From NCBI RefSeq assembly GCF_003464085.1, contig NZ_QSDR01000008.1:1-64000 (forward strand): a DNA stretch of 64,000 nt, read 5' to 3'. This document shows positions 18,884 through 28,100 of this stretch, piece after piece. The first letter of the stretch is position 1, and each line of letters starts with the position of its first letter. The DNA comes from Clostridium sp. AM58-1XD (GTDB taxonomy: Bacteria > Bacillota > Clostridia > Lachnospirales > Lachnospiraceae). The position numbers and the translations under genes were made by a program. Under the pieces are notes generated by a model. The model was not told where the DNA came from. It worked only from the letters and a program-made list of their open reading frames with translations, and did not search any database.

Positions 18884-18930
18884 CAAGTAGGTATATAAGC
18901 ATCTCACTAGAAAAAGGAGGAAGCAACATT

Positions 18931-19290
18931 ATGATTGTAAAACCTGAAGAAATCCTGTTTACCGACAAAGGCGGCGGTGTCAGCCAGCGTATGCTGGGAT
19001 ATCGTCAGCCGCTTATGGCTGTAGAAATGACCTTTGCGAAAGGTTCTGAAGTGTCTCCTCACAGCCATCCAGACCATCTGCAGGGAATTTATATTGTAAA
19101 GGGAAGTTTTGAAATTACCTGCGGAGGGGAAACATCAATTATGAAAGCAGGCGATATGTGCTTTGCCGACAAAGGAGAAATTCACAGCACGCTCTGTCTG
19201 GAGGATCAATCCATACTGCTGGATATCCATACACCGATGAGAGAAGATATTTTGAAAGAAGGACTCGATTATAACAGCCAGTTCAAATAG
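18931..19290 (+). CDS. Small cupin-domain protein
   Basis: A 119-residue single-domain cupin. The metal motif appears as SPHSHPDHLQGIYIVKG with histidines in the first cupin motif and KGEIHSTL in the second. The role is not known; in this operon it may process or stabilise a ureide or hydantoin intermediate. AGGAGG lies ten bases upstream of the ATG. First gene of the permease-amidohydrolase operon. Confidence 0.82.
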   Translation: MIVKPEEILFTDKGGGVSQRMLGYRQPLMAVEMTFAKGSEVSPHSHPDHLQGIYIVKGSFEITCGGETSIMKAGDMCFADKGEIHSTLCLEDQSILLDIHTPMREDILKEGLDYNSQFK

Positions 19291-19302
19291 GGGGGAGTAC
19301 GT

Positions 19303-20649
19303 ATGAGCCAAGAAAACAAGACAGCCTATGACATTTCAAAAGACCAGTTACGTCCATCCGACACCAGAGTTATGGATCCTGTTTCCTATACATTCGCCTG
19401 GATCGGAGGAAATATTTCTGTAGCCATATTCATGGTAGGGGCCAGTCTGGTTCCTCCTGCAGGAAGTTTAAATCTTGTTCAGGCATTCCTGGCGCTGTTA
19501 ATCGGTTTAACTCTGACTGCTATTGTACTTACTATCAATGGTGCTCCGGGCCATAAATATGGTATTCCCTATGTAGTTCAGGCCCGCCCTGTCTTCGGCA
19601 CGATAGGCCTAAAGCTTCCGGCCCTTCTACGCGGTATCCCTGCACTTGTATGGTTTGGTGTGCAGAGCTGGGTCGGCGCTTCCGCAGTCAATGTAATTTC
19701 AGCCCGCATGTTCCATTATGACAATCTGATTGTTGTCTTTATTGGTTTTGTCATCATTCAGGCTATCCTTGCCTACACAGGTCTCAAAGGCGTCAAGTGG
19801 ATTGAAAATATTGGTGTTTTTGTCATTTTCTTTTCGGTCGTATATATGACCTACATTATCGTTACAAACTTCGGAGCCAGCATATCAGAAAATCTTATTG
19901 AATATAAAGGCTCATGGGGAATGCCCTTTATTACGGCAATTACTGCCAGTATCGGCTTTTCCACAACGATCGTAACGAATATTTCCGACTTTATGAAGGA
20001 CGTCTCTAAGTCTGTCAAAACGCCGTTTACCGCTGTGCTTCACTGGATCGCCTTTGTTCCTACCAATATGTTTTTAGGATTAATCGGCCTTATGACAGCC
20101 AGCATTACAGGGGAATGGGACCCAATCCAGCTTTTCACCAAGACGCTCCCCAACAGTCCTGTGCTCATTGTTTCCCTTATTTTTATCGCATTCGCACAGA
20201 TTACGACAAATTTGTACAACAATCTCGTTCCCGCAAGCTATGTGCTGATCGACTTAACAAAAATGGACTACAAAATAGCCGCTCCGATCTGTGTATTTTT
20301 ATCCATTGCAACATTCCCCTGGAAAATTGCTTCTGTGGGTGCGTTCCTTGTTTTTATTGAAATATGTACTGCTTTTTTCGGAGCCATTTTCTCTGCCCTT
20401 GTAACGGACTACTATCTGTTCAGGCGCAGGAATCTGGATATTCAGGATTTGTACAGCCCTACCGGGCCTTTTGTAGGCATCAACTGGAGAGGTATCATAG
20501 CCATTACCTGTGGAGCTGTAATCGGGCTGATCTTCATCAACGTCTCCTGGTTTGTCAGTCTGATCCCCACATCGCTTATTTATTATCTTCTGACCAAATA
20601 TACCGCATTAAGTCCAAGTTTTAATAAAGGAACTATTTTCGAGAAATGA
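19303..20649 (+). CDS. NCS1-family nucleobase / allantoin permease
   Basis: A 448-residue membrane carrier with about twelve hydrophobic segments. The early DTRVMDPVSYTFAWIGGNISV and the GAPGHKYGIPYVVQARPVFG segment are typical for nucleobase-cation-symport-1 carriers (cytosine, purine, allantoin, hydantoin). An RBS GGGGGGAG precedes the ATG. It lies 12 bases after the cupin gene and 13 bases before the amidohydrolase, so uptake and ring opening of one substrate are likely linked. The substrate cannot be read from sequence alone. Confidence 0.92.
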   Translation: MSQENKTAYDISKDQLRPSDTRVMDPVSYTFAWIGGNISVAIFMVGASLVPPAGSLNLVQAFLALLIGLTLTAIVLTINGAPGHKYGIPYVVQARPVFGTIGLKLPALLRGIPALVWFGVQSWVGASAVNVISARMFHYDNLIVVFIGFVIIQAILAYTGLKGVKWIENIGVFVIFFSVVYMTYIIVTNFGASISENLIEYKGSWGMPFITAITASIGFSTTIVTNISDFMKDVSKSVKTPFTAVLHWIAFVPTNMFLGLIGLMTASITGEWDPIQLFTKTLPNSPVLIVSLIFIAFAQITTNLYNNLVPASYVLIDLTKMDYKIAAPICVFLSIATFPWKIASVGAFLVFIEICTAFFGAIFSALVTDYYLFRRRNLDIQDLYSPTGPFVGINWRGIIAITCGAVIGLIFINVSWFVSLIPTSLIYYLLTKYTALSPSFNKGTIFEK

Positions 20650-20662
20650 AAGGAGATATCTC

Positions 20663-22014
20663 ATGCTGGATAAACTGTTTATTAATGGCACAATTGTAAC
20701 TAAGGATTCCCGGTTTGCGGGAAATATCGGAATTACAGGAGAAAAGATCACACATATTCTATCTCCTGACGTACAGCCTGAGGCAAAAGAGGTGATTGAT
20801 TTATCAGGAAAATATGTACTTCCCGGAATGATTGATGCCCATGTTCATTTTGAGGACCCAGGTCATACGGACAGGGAAGACATGCTTCACGGTACTGCGG
20901 CCTGTGCAGCGGGCGGCGTTACGACCGTTGTGCTGATGCCTACAAATGATCCTCTTATTTTTACATTAGATGCATATAAGAAAAATCTCGAGGCCTATAA
21001 AGACAGAGCATACGTGGACTATGGCATTCACGGAGCCTGGACGCCGGCAGTTTCTCTCATGCGCGGGAGCTTTGGCGGGAAAGCGGCGTCACTGCCATCA
21101 AAGTTTTTATGTGCTACGCCTCTGCAAATATGGGATTTGTTACAGATAAGACTCTGTATGAGACTCTGGAACTGGCAAAGGAAGAAGATGCCATCGTCAT
21201 TATTCACTGTGAAAATGATGAAATTATTAAAATGAACGAAGAGCGCATGAAAGCTGCCGGAAGAACCGACCGGCTTTCCTTCAATCACAGCCGTCCGGGC
21301 TTTGGAGAAGTGGAAGCAATCCGGCGCGCCCTGTTTTTTGCCAAGCAGACCGGCGCCAGGGTAATGATTCCCCATGTGTCTACAGCAGAGGGGCTCCTGG
21401 AGGTTCGCCGAGCAAAGGAAGAAGGAGTGCATGTGTGGGCGGAAAGCTGCCCTCAATACTTTACCTTCACCACTGACGACTTTGAAAAGCAGGGCCCGTA
21501 TCTTAAATTTACTCCTGTCATGCACGAAGAGGAAAACCGGCTCCTCATGTGGGATTTAATCGGAAAGGGGTATGTCGACTCCATTGGTTCCGATCACTCC
21601 CCATTTACGGTCGCGGAAAAAGAAGCAGGAAGCGATAACATCTGGAAGGCGCCCAATGGCATCCCAGGTCTGGAAGCGGAACTGGCTGTATTCCTGCAGG
21701 GAGTTAATGAAGGAAAACTCTCTCTGGAAGACGTCGTGAGAATGACAAGCTATAATCCTGCCCATATCTACCGTCTGCCTTCCAAGGGCGAGATTCGGAC
21801 TGGATATGATGCTGATTTAACTATCGTGGATCTCAGTCTGGAAAAGGAATTTACAAAAGAAACGATTCACTCAAAATGTCCATGGTCTCCCTATATGGGG
21901 CGTACCTTTAAGGGCTGGCCGGTAATGACGGTTGTCCGCGGACAGATTGTAGCCAAGGACGGCAAACTGCTGGGAAGTCCTTCTCACGGTAAACATATCT
22001 GCAGAGAAAAATAA
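20663..22014 (+). pseudogene. Allantoinase / dihydroorotase-like amidohydrolase, one-base frameshift
   Basis: Cyclic-amide hydrolase of about 450 residues. The first part has the metal motif GMIDAHVHFEDPGHTDRED; the second has AIKVFM with the lysine expected to be carbamylated, HCENDE, IPHVST and SIGSDHSPF. The parts are in different frames, broken near 21065-21067 in a GGG run; one extra G gives MRGELWRESGVTAIKV. Both halves are otherwise complete, so I infer a sequencing error. The family splits ureides, hydantoins or dihydroorotate; with an NCS1 permease allantoin or a hydantoin is the likely substrate. It is not obviously the pyrimidine PyrC, as no pyr genes are near. Confidence 0.82.
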
Positions 22015-22039
22015 TAATATTCATTAGAGTATATAACGA

Positions 22040-22088
22040 ATAGAGGCGTTGAAAGACTGGTGTAAGCCATCTCTCAGCGCCTCTATTT
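22040..22088 (+). terminator. Terminator of the amidohydrolase operon
   Basis: ATAGAGGCGTTGA and TCAGCGCCTCTAT form a 13-pair stem with one mismatch, then TTATTC. Confidence 0.6.
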
Positions 22089-22173
22089 ATTCTTGCTGCA
22101 ATCTCCATTCCGCCGCTACAAGGCGGCACAGCTTCTCCATAACGTTTCTGACTTTCTGTTGTTTTTCCATGTT

Positions 22174-25100
22174 TCATTTTGCTTTTAAATAATAGTCATA
22201 CTGGCCGCGAAACGACTCATACTCCTCCGGATTGCACTGCTGCTCCTTGAAAATGACCCCTAGCAGCCCCGGCTCCAAACGGATCTCCATAAAATTCATC
22301 GTTTCTCCTTCGGCCAACCGGCCGATCACCAGAAGTTTCTCCTTATCCTGGTCACTTTGTAACACGCGGTTTAAGGCTTCTCCTGCATCCAGGATATTCT
22401 CAAAATCATACAGATTCCATTCGTTATATTGAATCAGGCAGTCCCATTTCTCTAAACCGGCTTCCTCACCCTGCCGGCCGGCAACCAGCCCGCTAATCCT
22501 GATCATGTAATAGTCCCTGTATATCTCGCTGCCGCTGCTGTCATAGAGTATCCGCTGCTGCTCCCGGCCGCAGGCATCATATCGATACTCAACCCTGCAC
22601 GCCTCCTCTTTGATCAGCTCCCCTTTGTCATCGTAGAATATGGAGGACAGCCTCCAACCCTGGGGGCTGTACTCTATGACTGCCCGAAAGAACCCCTTCC
22701 CTGCCATGGCCGGCTCTCCGTTCTTGTCATAATATCTGAATTCCACTATATTTCCCCGGGAATCGTACTCAAACACAACTTTGGCGTAACCGTCGGAGCT
22801 TTCGCACAAGTCTCCTGCTTTATCATAGTACGCTTCTTCCAGCTGATTGCCCACCTTATCAAATACCCACTTCGCTTTGTAATATCCTGTGACAATATCA
22901 GTGGGACGGCCGTCTTTATCTTCATAGAAAATTTCCGTACAGTTTCCCCTGTCATCGTAGATGGAACGCATAGTATAAAGTATATTTTTCTTAACCGGAA
23001 CGCCCTTTTCCCCATAGTAAATTCTGGCGGCAATTCTGTTTTTCCCGTCATATTCGTCCCGCCTGGCCGCGTATCCGGAAGCGGCGACCGGATGTCCGGC
23101 ATCGTCAAACATCCGCATCAGTACCAGCCGGTTCTGCTCATCGTAAGAGTAGGAATAAAGAGCCACCCCATCCTCATCAGACCAGGAATTTCCATCTGCA
23201 TCCAGATAACTCTCCGCTGTCAGATTGTCCCACTTGTCATATTCATGTACCAGTGTGGTGTAGGAAGACGGTTCAGGAAACATTCCGCTTTTTGATATCT
23301 TAGTGACACGCACACAGTTTCCGCGGCCGTCGTAGCTGTATTCCAGCCGCTCAGCCCCCGGCATTCCATCGAAAGCCGGGGTAAGCTCTCCGTCCACATC
23401 GTGGTAGGACCGCTCCGTCTCGTTTCCGTAACTGTCGTAGGCGTATCTTATGGCCGCATATCCGCTGGATATCCGCATGGGGCTTTCCTGAGTGTCAAAG
23501 TAGGCTTCCTCTGCACAGTTTCCTGTAGCGTCATATTCCATGCGCATCATATGGTATCCCAGTTTCCCGATCACCGGCTGTCCCAGTTCGTCAAAGTAGG
23601 CTTCAGAGATTCTATTGCCGCCCTCATCATACTCGCAGGTGACACTGGCACTGCCATCGATGCACATGCATGGGTTACCGCTCTCATCCAGATACAGGGT
23701 TTCTAACAGGTTTCCGTTTCTGTCGTATGCGTACTGGATCACAGCATAGTTTTCTTTGCCGCGAACCGGCTCTCCCTGCTCGTCAAAAAAAGACTGCTTC
23801 ACGATTCTTCCTGTCTCATCGCGCTTCGTTCTTTCAGTAGCATAGCCGAATTTTGACAGGACCGGCTGCTCATTCTCATCCAGATAAGTTACTAAAGACA
23901 AGTTGCCGTCTTCGTCATATTCATACCGGGCGCCGCTGACGCCGGTGCTGTTTTCATAAACCGGAGCTCCTTCTTGATCCAGCACCTGATACCACACGAT
24001 CCGGTCCTTACTGTCATATTTATATCTGATCTTTGCGTAGCCCCAATTGTTGCTCATCGGCTGCATATCGGCGTCATAGTAGCATATTTCATTCTGATTC
24101 CTATTCTCATCGTAAAAAGCAGCAGTTCCGTGAGTACCCGTTAACTTTTCAAATATCGGCTCACCACTCTCGTCAAAGTACCTCTGGCTTACAGTAAATC
24201 CATCCGAATCATAGGTAAGTTTCGAAAACGCCCCCTCAGATTTAGAGTTGAAGAGTTTCCCGTTCTCATCCAGATAGTCCCATTCTACCGCATTGCCGAT
24301 TTCATCGTAGACCAGGCTTGTGGTAACATAACCGTTTTCTCCCGGTATTGGGTTTTCCTCTACGTCAAAATAGCTGGCCGTCACCTGGCGTCCCATGGCA
24401 TCGTAAGTGTATTTAACACCGGCTATTCCGTACCGGGAACTCTTTGGCCGGCCGTTTTCATCCAAGTACACGATCTTTACAATTTTCCCTTCTGCATCCC
24501 GCTCATAGCGCTTTCCGCAAATTCCGTTCGCATCCCTGGCCGGTGTGTTTAAGTTGTCACGCATATAAAGCTCCTGGATCAGGTAGCCGTTCTCATCGTA
24601 TGTATTTAAATGTCTGGTGATCTGGCTCTTGGGGGAATTCTGGTATCTGTTCATACCTGAGCTGTAGTATATGTCGTCCAAGTCTGTCTGATTGGAGGCC
24701 AGCGTCATGACCTGGCTGCTGTCGCCGGACTGCAAAAAATCCACTGCCTTCAGATTGGAAGTGTAGTCCTTGACCATCACCTCCCGTCCGTTCTCATCCC
24801 TGTACTCCACTCTGGAGAGCTGATCCTCCTCGTAAAAAAAGTTGGCCGTTACTGGCGCTTCCTCATTAGCGGTATAGGTAGAGATCATTGGCTTACCGAT
24901 GGAATTTTGACACTCCAGGCTGACAACCTTTCCCTTTTTCGTCACGATCTGATAGCTGGCGTAAAGGCTTTTCCTTTCTTTGCCAGACAGGCGGCCTATC
25001 CCAACAGGCACCTCATTTTTGTAGAGATAGTCCCTGTAGTAGGCGCTGTGAGGCAGTTCGTACCACAGGCCGGCCGCTGACGCTGCCATTGCCAGAATGG

Positions 25101-25662
25101 CTGATGCAGCCGCCAGGAGCCGCCATTTTAACTGCCTCTTGCGATCCCGCATGATAAGCTGATCAAATTTCAGGGAGAGCAGCGTAGCCTCCACCCGCAA
25201 AAATGCCTTCCGTTTGCCGAGTTCCTCCACACTGATCCCCAAAAGCTCCGACTGGACATCTGCCCGCAGCGCTTCCGGGAAACATTCCCGCTTCGGGTCT
25301 GCTGCATTTGGCTCCCCGCCCACCACGAACGGGATGATATAGTCCTCTCGCCCCAACCTGATAAAATGCCTGATCTCCTCGTTGACCCAGGAGGATTTAG
25401 CGCTGTTCTGTGAACAGATGACAATCAGGAATCTGGAATCCTCCAGCTCCTTATGTAACTGGTTTAACACTTTTCCGCCTATCAGATCGGTCTTATCGCG
25501 AAAGACTGGGTATATCTTTTCCGGCACATCCTGGTGCTGTCTGCGGATCACCAACGGGATCCGGTAGGTCTCCAACTGCCGCTGCAGCCATCCTGCCCAA
25601 TATTCATCTTCTCTCTTATAACTGATGAATGCGTAAAACTCAAACGTTCTATTCTCCGCCAT
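22174..25662 (-). CDS. TIR domain - transmembrane - YD-like repeat - PDZ-like protein
   Basis: A 1162-residue protein. Residues 6-155 form a TIR domain: FYAFISYKREDE opening, VFRDKTDL, FLIVICSQNSAKSSWVNEEI. Trp92 with Glu96 fits the WxxxE pattern of NAD-hydrolysing TIRs. A single membrane segment (about 181-200) follows a basic stretch (RDRKRQLK). From about residue 350 to 1050 there are some 22 units of about 32 residues, each near YDxxGN...YxDxxGxP...GYA, like RHS/YD or toxin-WG repeats. The last 100 residues (ISGLVAGRQGEEAGLEKWD) look PDZ-like. The basic stretch predicts a cytoplasmic TIR and outer repeats. It stands alone between two operons. It could be a sensor for defence or envelope stress; this is inference. 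Confidence 0.85.
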   Translation of the reverse strand: MAENRTFEFYAFISYKREDEYWAGWLQRQLETYRIPLVIRRQHQDVPEKIYPVFRDKTDLIGGKVLNQLHKELEDSRFLIVICSQNSAKSSWVNEEIRHFIRLGREDYIIPFVVGGEPNAADPKRECFPEALRADVQSELLGISVEELGKRKAFLRVEATLLSLKFDQLIMRDRKRQLKWRLLAAASAILAMAASAAGLWYELPHSAYYRDYLYKNEVPVGIGRLSGKERKSLYASYQIVTKKGKVVSLECQNSIGKPMISTYTANEEAPVTANFFYEEDQLSRVEYRDENGREVMVKDYTSNLKAVDFLQSGDSSQVMTLASNQTDLDDIYYSSGMNRYQNSPKSQITRHLNTYDENGYLIQELYMRDNLNTPARDANGICGKRYERDAEGKIVKIVYLDENGRPKSSRYGIAGVKYTYDAMGRQVTASYFDVEENPIPGENGYVTTSLVYDEIGNAVEWDYLDENGKLFNSKSEGAFSKLTYDSDGFTVSQRYFDESGEPIFEKLTGTHGTAAFYDENRNQNEICYYDADMQPMSNNWGYAKIRYKYDSKDRIVWYQVLDQEGAPVYENSTGVSGARYEYDEDGNLSLVTYLDENEQPVLSKFGYATERTKRDETGRIVKQSFFDEQGEPVRGKENYAVIQYAYDRNGNLLETLYLDESGNPCMCIDGSASVTCEYDEGGNRISEAYFDELGQPVIGKLGYHMMRMEYDATGNCAEEAYFDTQESPMRISSGYAAIRYAYDSYGNETERSYHDVDGELTPAFDGMPGAERLEYSYDGRGNCVRVTKISKSGMFPEPSSYTTLVHEYDKWDNLTAESYLDADGNSWSDEDGVALYSYSYDEQNRLVLMRMFDDAGHPVAASGYAARRDEYDGKNRIAARIYYGEKGVPVKKNILYTMRSIYDDRGNCTEIFYEDKDGRPTDIVTGYYKAKWVFDKVGNQLEEAYYDKAGDLCESSDGYAKVVFEYDSRGNIVEFRYYDKNGEPAMAGKGFFRAVIEYSPQGWRLSSIFYDDKGELIKEEACRVEYRYDACGREQQRILYDSSGSEIYRDYYMIRISGLVAGRQGEEAGLEKWDCLIQYNEWNLYDFENILDAGEALNRVLQSDQDKEKLLVIGRLAEGETMNFMEIRLEPGLLGVIFKEQQCNPEEYESFRGQYDYYLKAK

Positions 25663-26015
25663 AGAAGCACCTCTCTATTCCCAAAGAAATTGTCCCGTCC
25701 CCGAACTGCCTCGTTTGCAAAGACGGACCCGCCTTCAGGCAGATCCGTCCGCTTATCAACCGCCCTCTGCAATTTTGTGACTGCAGATCCGGAAATCTTA
25801 TCATACCACGCCGGTTTGATTTTGCACTACAGCACCGACGCGCGCCGCTATTTAAGATTATTGTACCATATCCGCTGCGCGAATACGGTACCTCCGACAG
25901 AACTCAGCGCTCGGGTTTCTGCGGTGTACGCAGAGACCGGTATGCGCAGGTACAATGTTTGCTTTGTAAACATTGTACCATGTTTTTGGGAATTGGGATA
26001 CTGTTCTATATAAAA
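25663..26015. other. Intergenic region with repeats and stems upstream of the TIR gene
   Basis: About 350 bases with no convincing gene. It contains GACGGA-...-TCCGTC (about 25723-25753), TCTGCGGTGTACGCAGA-type stems near 25917-25934 and the REP-like hairpin at 25941-25981. A promoter for the TIR gene was not clear by eye. Confidence 0.5.
25941..25981 (+). repeat. REP-like hairpin element, copy 1
   Basis: TATGCGCAGG followed by a perfect 12-pair hairpin GGTACAATGTTT / AAACATTGTACC. The same layout is found at 36540-36580 with paired base changes in the stem. Confidence 0.75.
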
Positions 26016-26053
26016 CAAGGGCAAAAAGCCTGGTATTCAAGCCTTTTGCCCTT
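26016..26053 (-). terminator. Terminator of the first tripartite transporter operon
   Basis: AAGGGCAAAA and TTTTTGCCCTT pair around an imperfect inner stem. On the minus strand GTTTTATA follows. It lies about 75 bases past the tctA stop. Confidence 0.7.
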
Positions 26054-26128
26054 CCTTACCCATAAAAAAATCTCGTTTACAAACTTTTCTTCATAGTCTC
26101 GCTGCAGCACTCTTGTTTATACTGCATA

Positions 26129-27634
26129 TTAACTTCTTTTATTTATTCTAATTTTTTCTGCCAGCGGCTTCAGGACCGGAACGGCACACATCAGCACCGT
26201 TAAAATAATGAAAAACCAACAGATCCCGCCGCGGAAGAAAATCGACACATCTCCGCGCGTCATATCGAATGACTGGCGTACGTATTTTTCCAGCATGGGA
26301 GCCAGAACAAAGGTCAGAAGCATGGGGGCCGCCGGTATGTCGGAAACCTTCATGAGATATCCCACCACTCCTGCTCCAATCATAAAATAAACATGAAACA
26401 TGTTATTTGCCGTCGCATAAGCGCCCATTACGCAGATTGCCGTAATAATCGGAATGAGAACCCCGTTCGGAACGCGTATTGCACGCACCAGAATCGGAAT
26501 ACATGAGAATGCAATTACCAGACAGATAATATTGCCCAGATACATGGAAGAAATCAGCGGCCATACAAAATCGGGATTGTCACGGAACAGTGTTGGTCCT
26601 GGCCTCAGTCCCCACATCATCAACCCGCCCATAAGGACGGCAGTTGTGGAACCTCCTGGTATCCCCAGCGTCAGAAGCGGTGCAAACGCGCCTGCTGCCG
26701 CCGCATTGTTGGATGCTTCCGGCGCCGCTACGCCCTCAATACATCCCTTTCCCATCTCACTGCGGTTTTTGTTAATCCTCTTTTCCATAATATACGATAA
26801 AAAAGCGGATGTCGTTGCGCCTGCTCCCGGCATAACTCCGATAAAGGTGCCGAGAAATCCCTGCCTTAGAGCGATCGGCAGTACCCTTTTCATTTCTCCT
26901 TTTGTCAGGACGCAGTCTTTTCGGCTTATGGATACTTTCTCCCCATCATCCTTTTTATTAGCCACTGCCATTTCGATGACCTGGCTGAATCCGAATACCC
27001 CGATTACCATAGGAATAAATGAGATTCCGGACAGTAAGTTAATATTTCCAAAACTGAATCTGGAGAGCCCAGCCGCCTGATCCACTCCGACCGTGGCCAG
27101 CATTAAACCGATTCCCGTAGCTAAAAGCCCCTTGACCGGATTGTCTCCAAGAACCCATCCGATAGAAGTCATTGCAAAGATAATCAGCAGCGCAAGTTCC
27201 GGCGGACCGAACTTCAGCCCAAAGTCGGCCAGGATCGGACCGGAAATTGTAAGCAAAATAATGCCGATTGTACCGCCGATAAACGATGAAATATTGGAGG
27301 TAGCCAGAGCCTTTCCCGGCATCCCCTTTTTCGTCATCATATTGCCGTCAAGGGCCGTCATAACGGCAGGGGAATCCCCTGGTATATTAAGAAGAATCGC
27401 GCTGAAACTGCCGCCGTACATAGTTGAATAATAAAGGGAAGCCAGCATGATAATTGCTGTAGTCGGATTCATGCTGTATGTAAGCGGCAGAAGAAGGGAT
27501 ACTCCCGTAATGCCTCCCAATCCCGGCATTGCCCCGACAATCAGACCTATGACAGCTCCAAAGAGCGCCGCTCCAAGATTTGCCGGGCTGACTGCGAGCG
27601 TAAAACCGTGCATTAATAAACCTATATTTTCCAT
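26129..27634 (-). CDS. tctA: TctA-family large membrane subunit, module 1
   Basis: Large permease subunit of a tripartite tricarboxylate transporter (TTT), 501 residues with about 10-12 membrane segments. Family motifs: GAMPGLGG near residue 38, NIPGDSPAVMT, a repeat of the glycine-proline motif as GVMPGAGATTSAFLSY, and APEASNNAAAAGAFAPLLTLGIPGG (in two parts). Partner subunits TctB and TctC lie directly upstream. It imports carboxylates delivered by TctC; the substrate is unknown. Last gene of the sigma-54-controlled operon. Confidence 0.96.
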   Translation of the reverse strand: MENIGLLMHGFTLAVSPANLGAALFGAVIGLIVGAMPGLGGITGVSLLLPLTYSMNPTTAIIMLASLYYSTMYGGSFSAILLNIPGDSPAVMTALDGNMMTKKGMPGKALATSNISSFIGGTIGIILLTISGPILADFGLKFGPPELALLIIFAMTSIGWVLGDNPVKGLLATGIGLMLATVGVDQAAGLSRFSFGNINLLSGISFIPMVIGVFGFSQVIEMAVANKKDDGEKVSISRKDCVLTKGEMKRVLPIALRQGFLGTFIGVMPGAGATTSAFLSYIMEKRINKNRSEMGKGCIEGVAAPEASNNAAAAGAFAPLLTLGIPGGSTTAVLMGGLMMWGLRPGPTLFRDNPDFVWPLISSMYLGNIICLVIAFSCIPILVRAIRVPNGVLIPIITAICVMGAYATANNMFHVYFMIGAGVVGYLMKVSDIPAAPMLLTFVLAPMLEKYVRQSFDMTRGDVSIFFRGGICWFFIILTVLMCAVPVLKPLAEKIRINKRS

Positions 27635-27651
27635 ATATTTTCCCCGCCCCC

Positions 27652-28089
27652 TTAATAACTACTGAATAATTCTGCAATTTTCCCGACCGGAACCGGAATC
27701 TTCAGCCAATAATCAAATATCAAAAAGAGAACAAGTCCCGTTCCTGCCCCCAGGCATATGGATTTTACCCAGCCGTATTTTTCAAAGCATTTCAGCCATC
27801 CGGTTACAAACAGGCTGAGAGCTGCAATCAGTCCGGCTGCATAGCTGAAGAGAACGGCAGCCAAAACGGCAGCAATTGGATAAACCATGCGTATTTCAAA
27901 TTTTACAACCGATTTCTTTCTGATTTCTCCGATCAGATATACAATCCCAAATACGACGATCAGAAGGCCGGCAATCACCGGAAAAACGCCTCCCCCTGGG
28001 CCATGATTGACCCAGAGTTTATATGACGTTCCTTTTATCATCCAATACAGCCCTGTCAGAATAGCTAATATGGAAAATAAAATATTCAA
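27652..28089 (-). CDS. tctB: TctB-family small membrane subunit, module 1
   Basis: A 145-residue four-helix membrane protein, the small subunit of the TTT transporter. Segments visible: ILFSILAILTGLYWMI, GGVFPVIAGLLIVVFGIVYLI, MVYPIAAVLAAVLFSYAAGL and SICLGAGTGLVLFLIFDYWL. The GPGGGVFP motif is typical. It lies between tctC and tctA with spacings of 11 and 17 bases. Confidence 0.92.
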   Translation of the reverse strand: MNILFSILAILTGLYWMIKGTSYKLWVNHGPGGGVFPVIAGLLIVVFGIVYLIGEIRKKSVVKFEIRMVYPIAAVLAAVLFSYAAGLIAALSLFVTGWLKCFEKYGWVKSICLGAGTGLVLFLIFDYWLKIPVPVGKIAELFSSY

Positions 28090-28100
28090 TGTATTCTACC

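Noticed and set aside
22174-25662. Complete RHS polymorphic toxin
   Set aside because: The YD-like repeats are degenerate, there is no RHS core/cleavage motif or C-terminal toxin, and the protein starts with a TIR domain and a membrane anchor.
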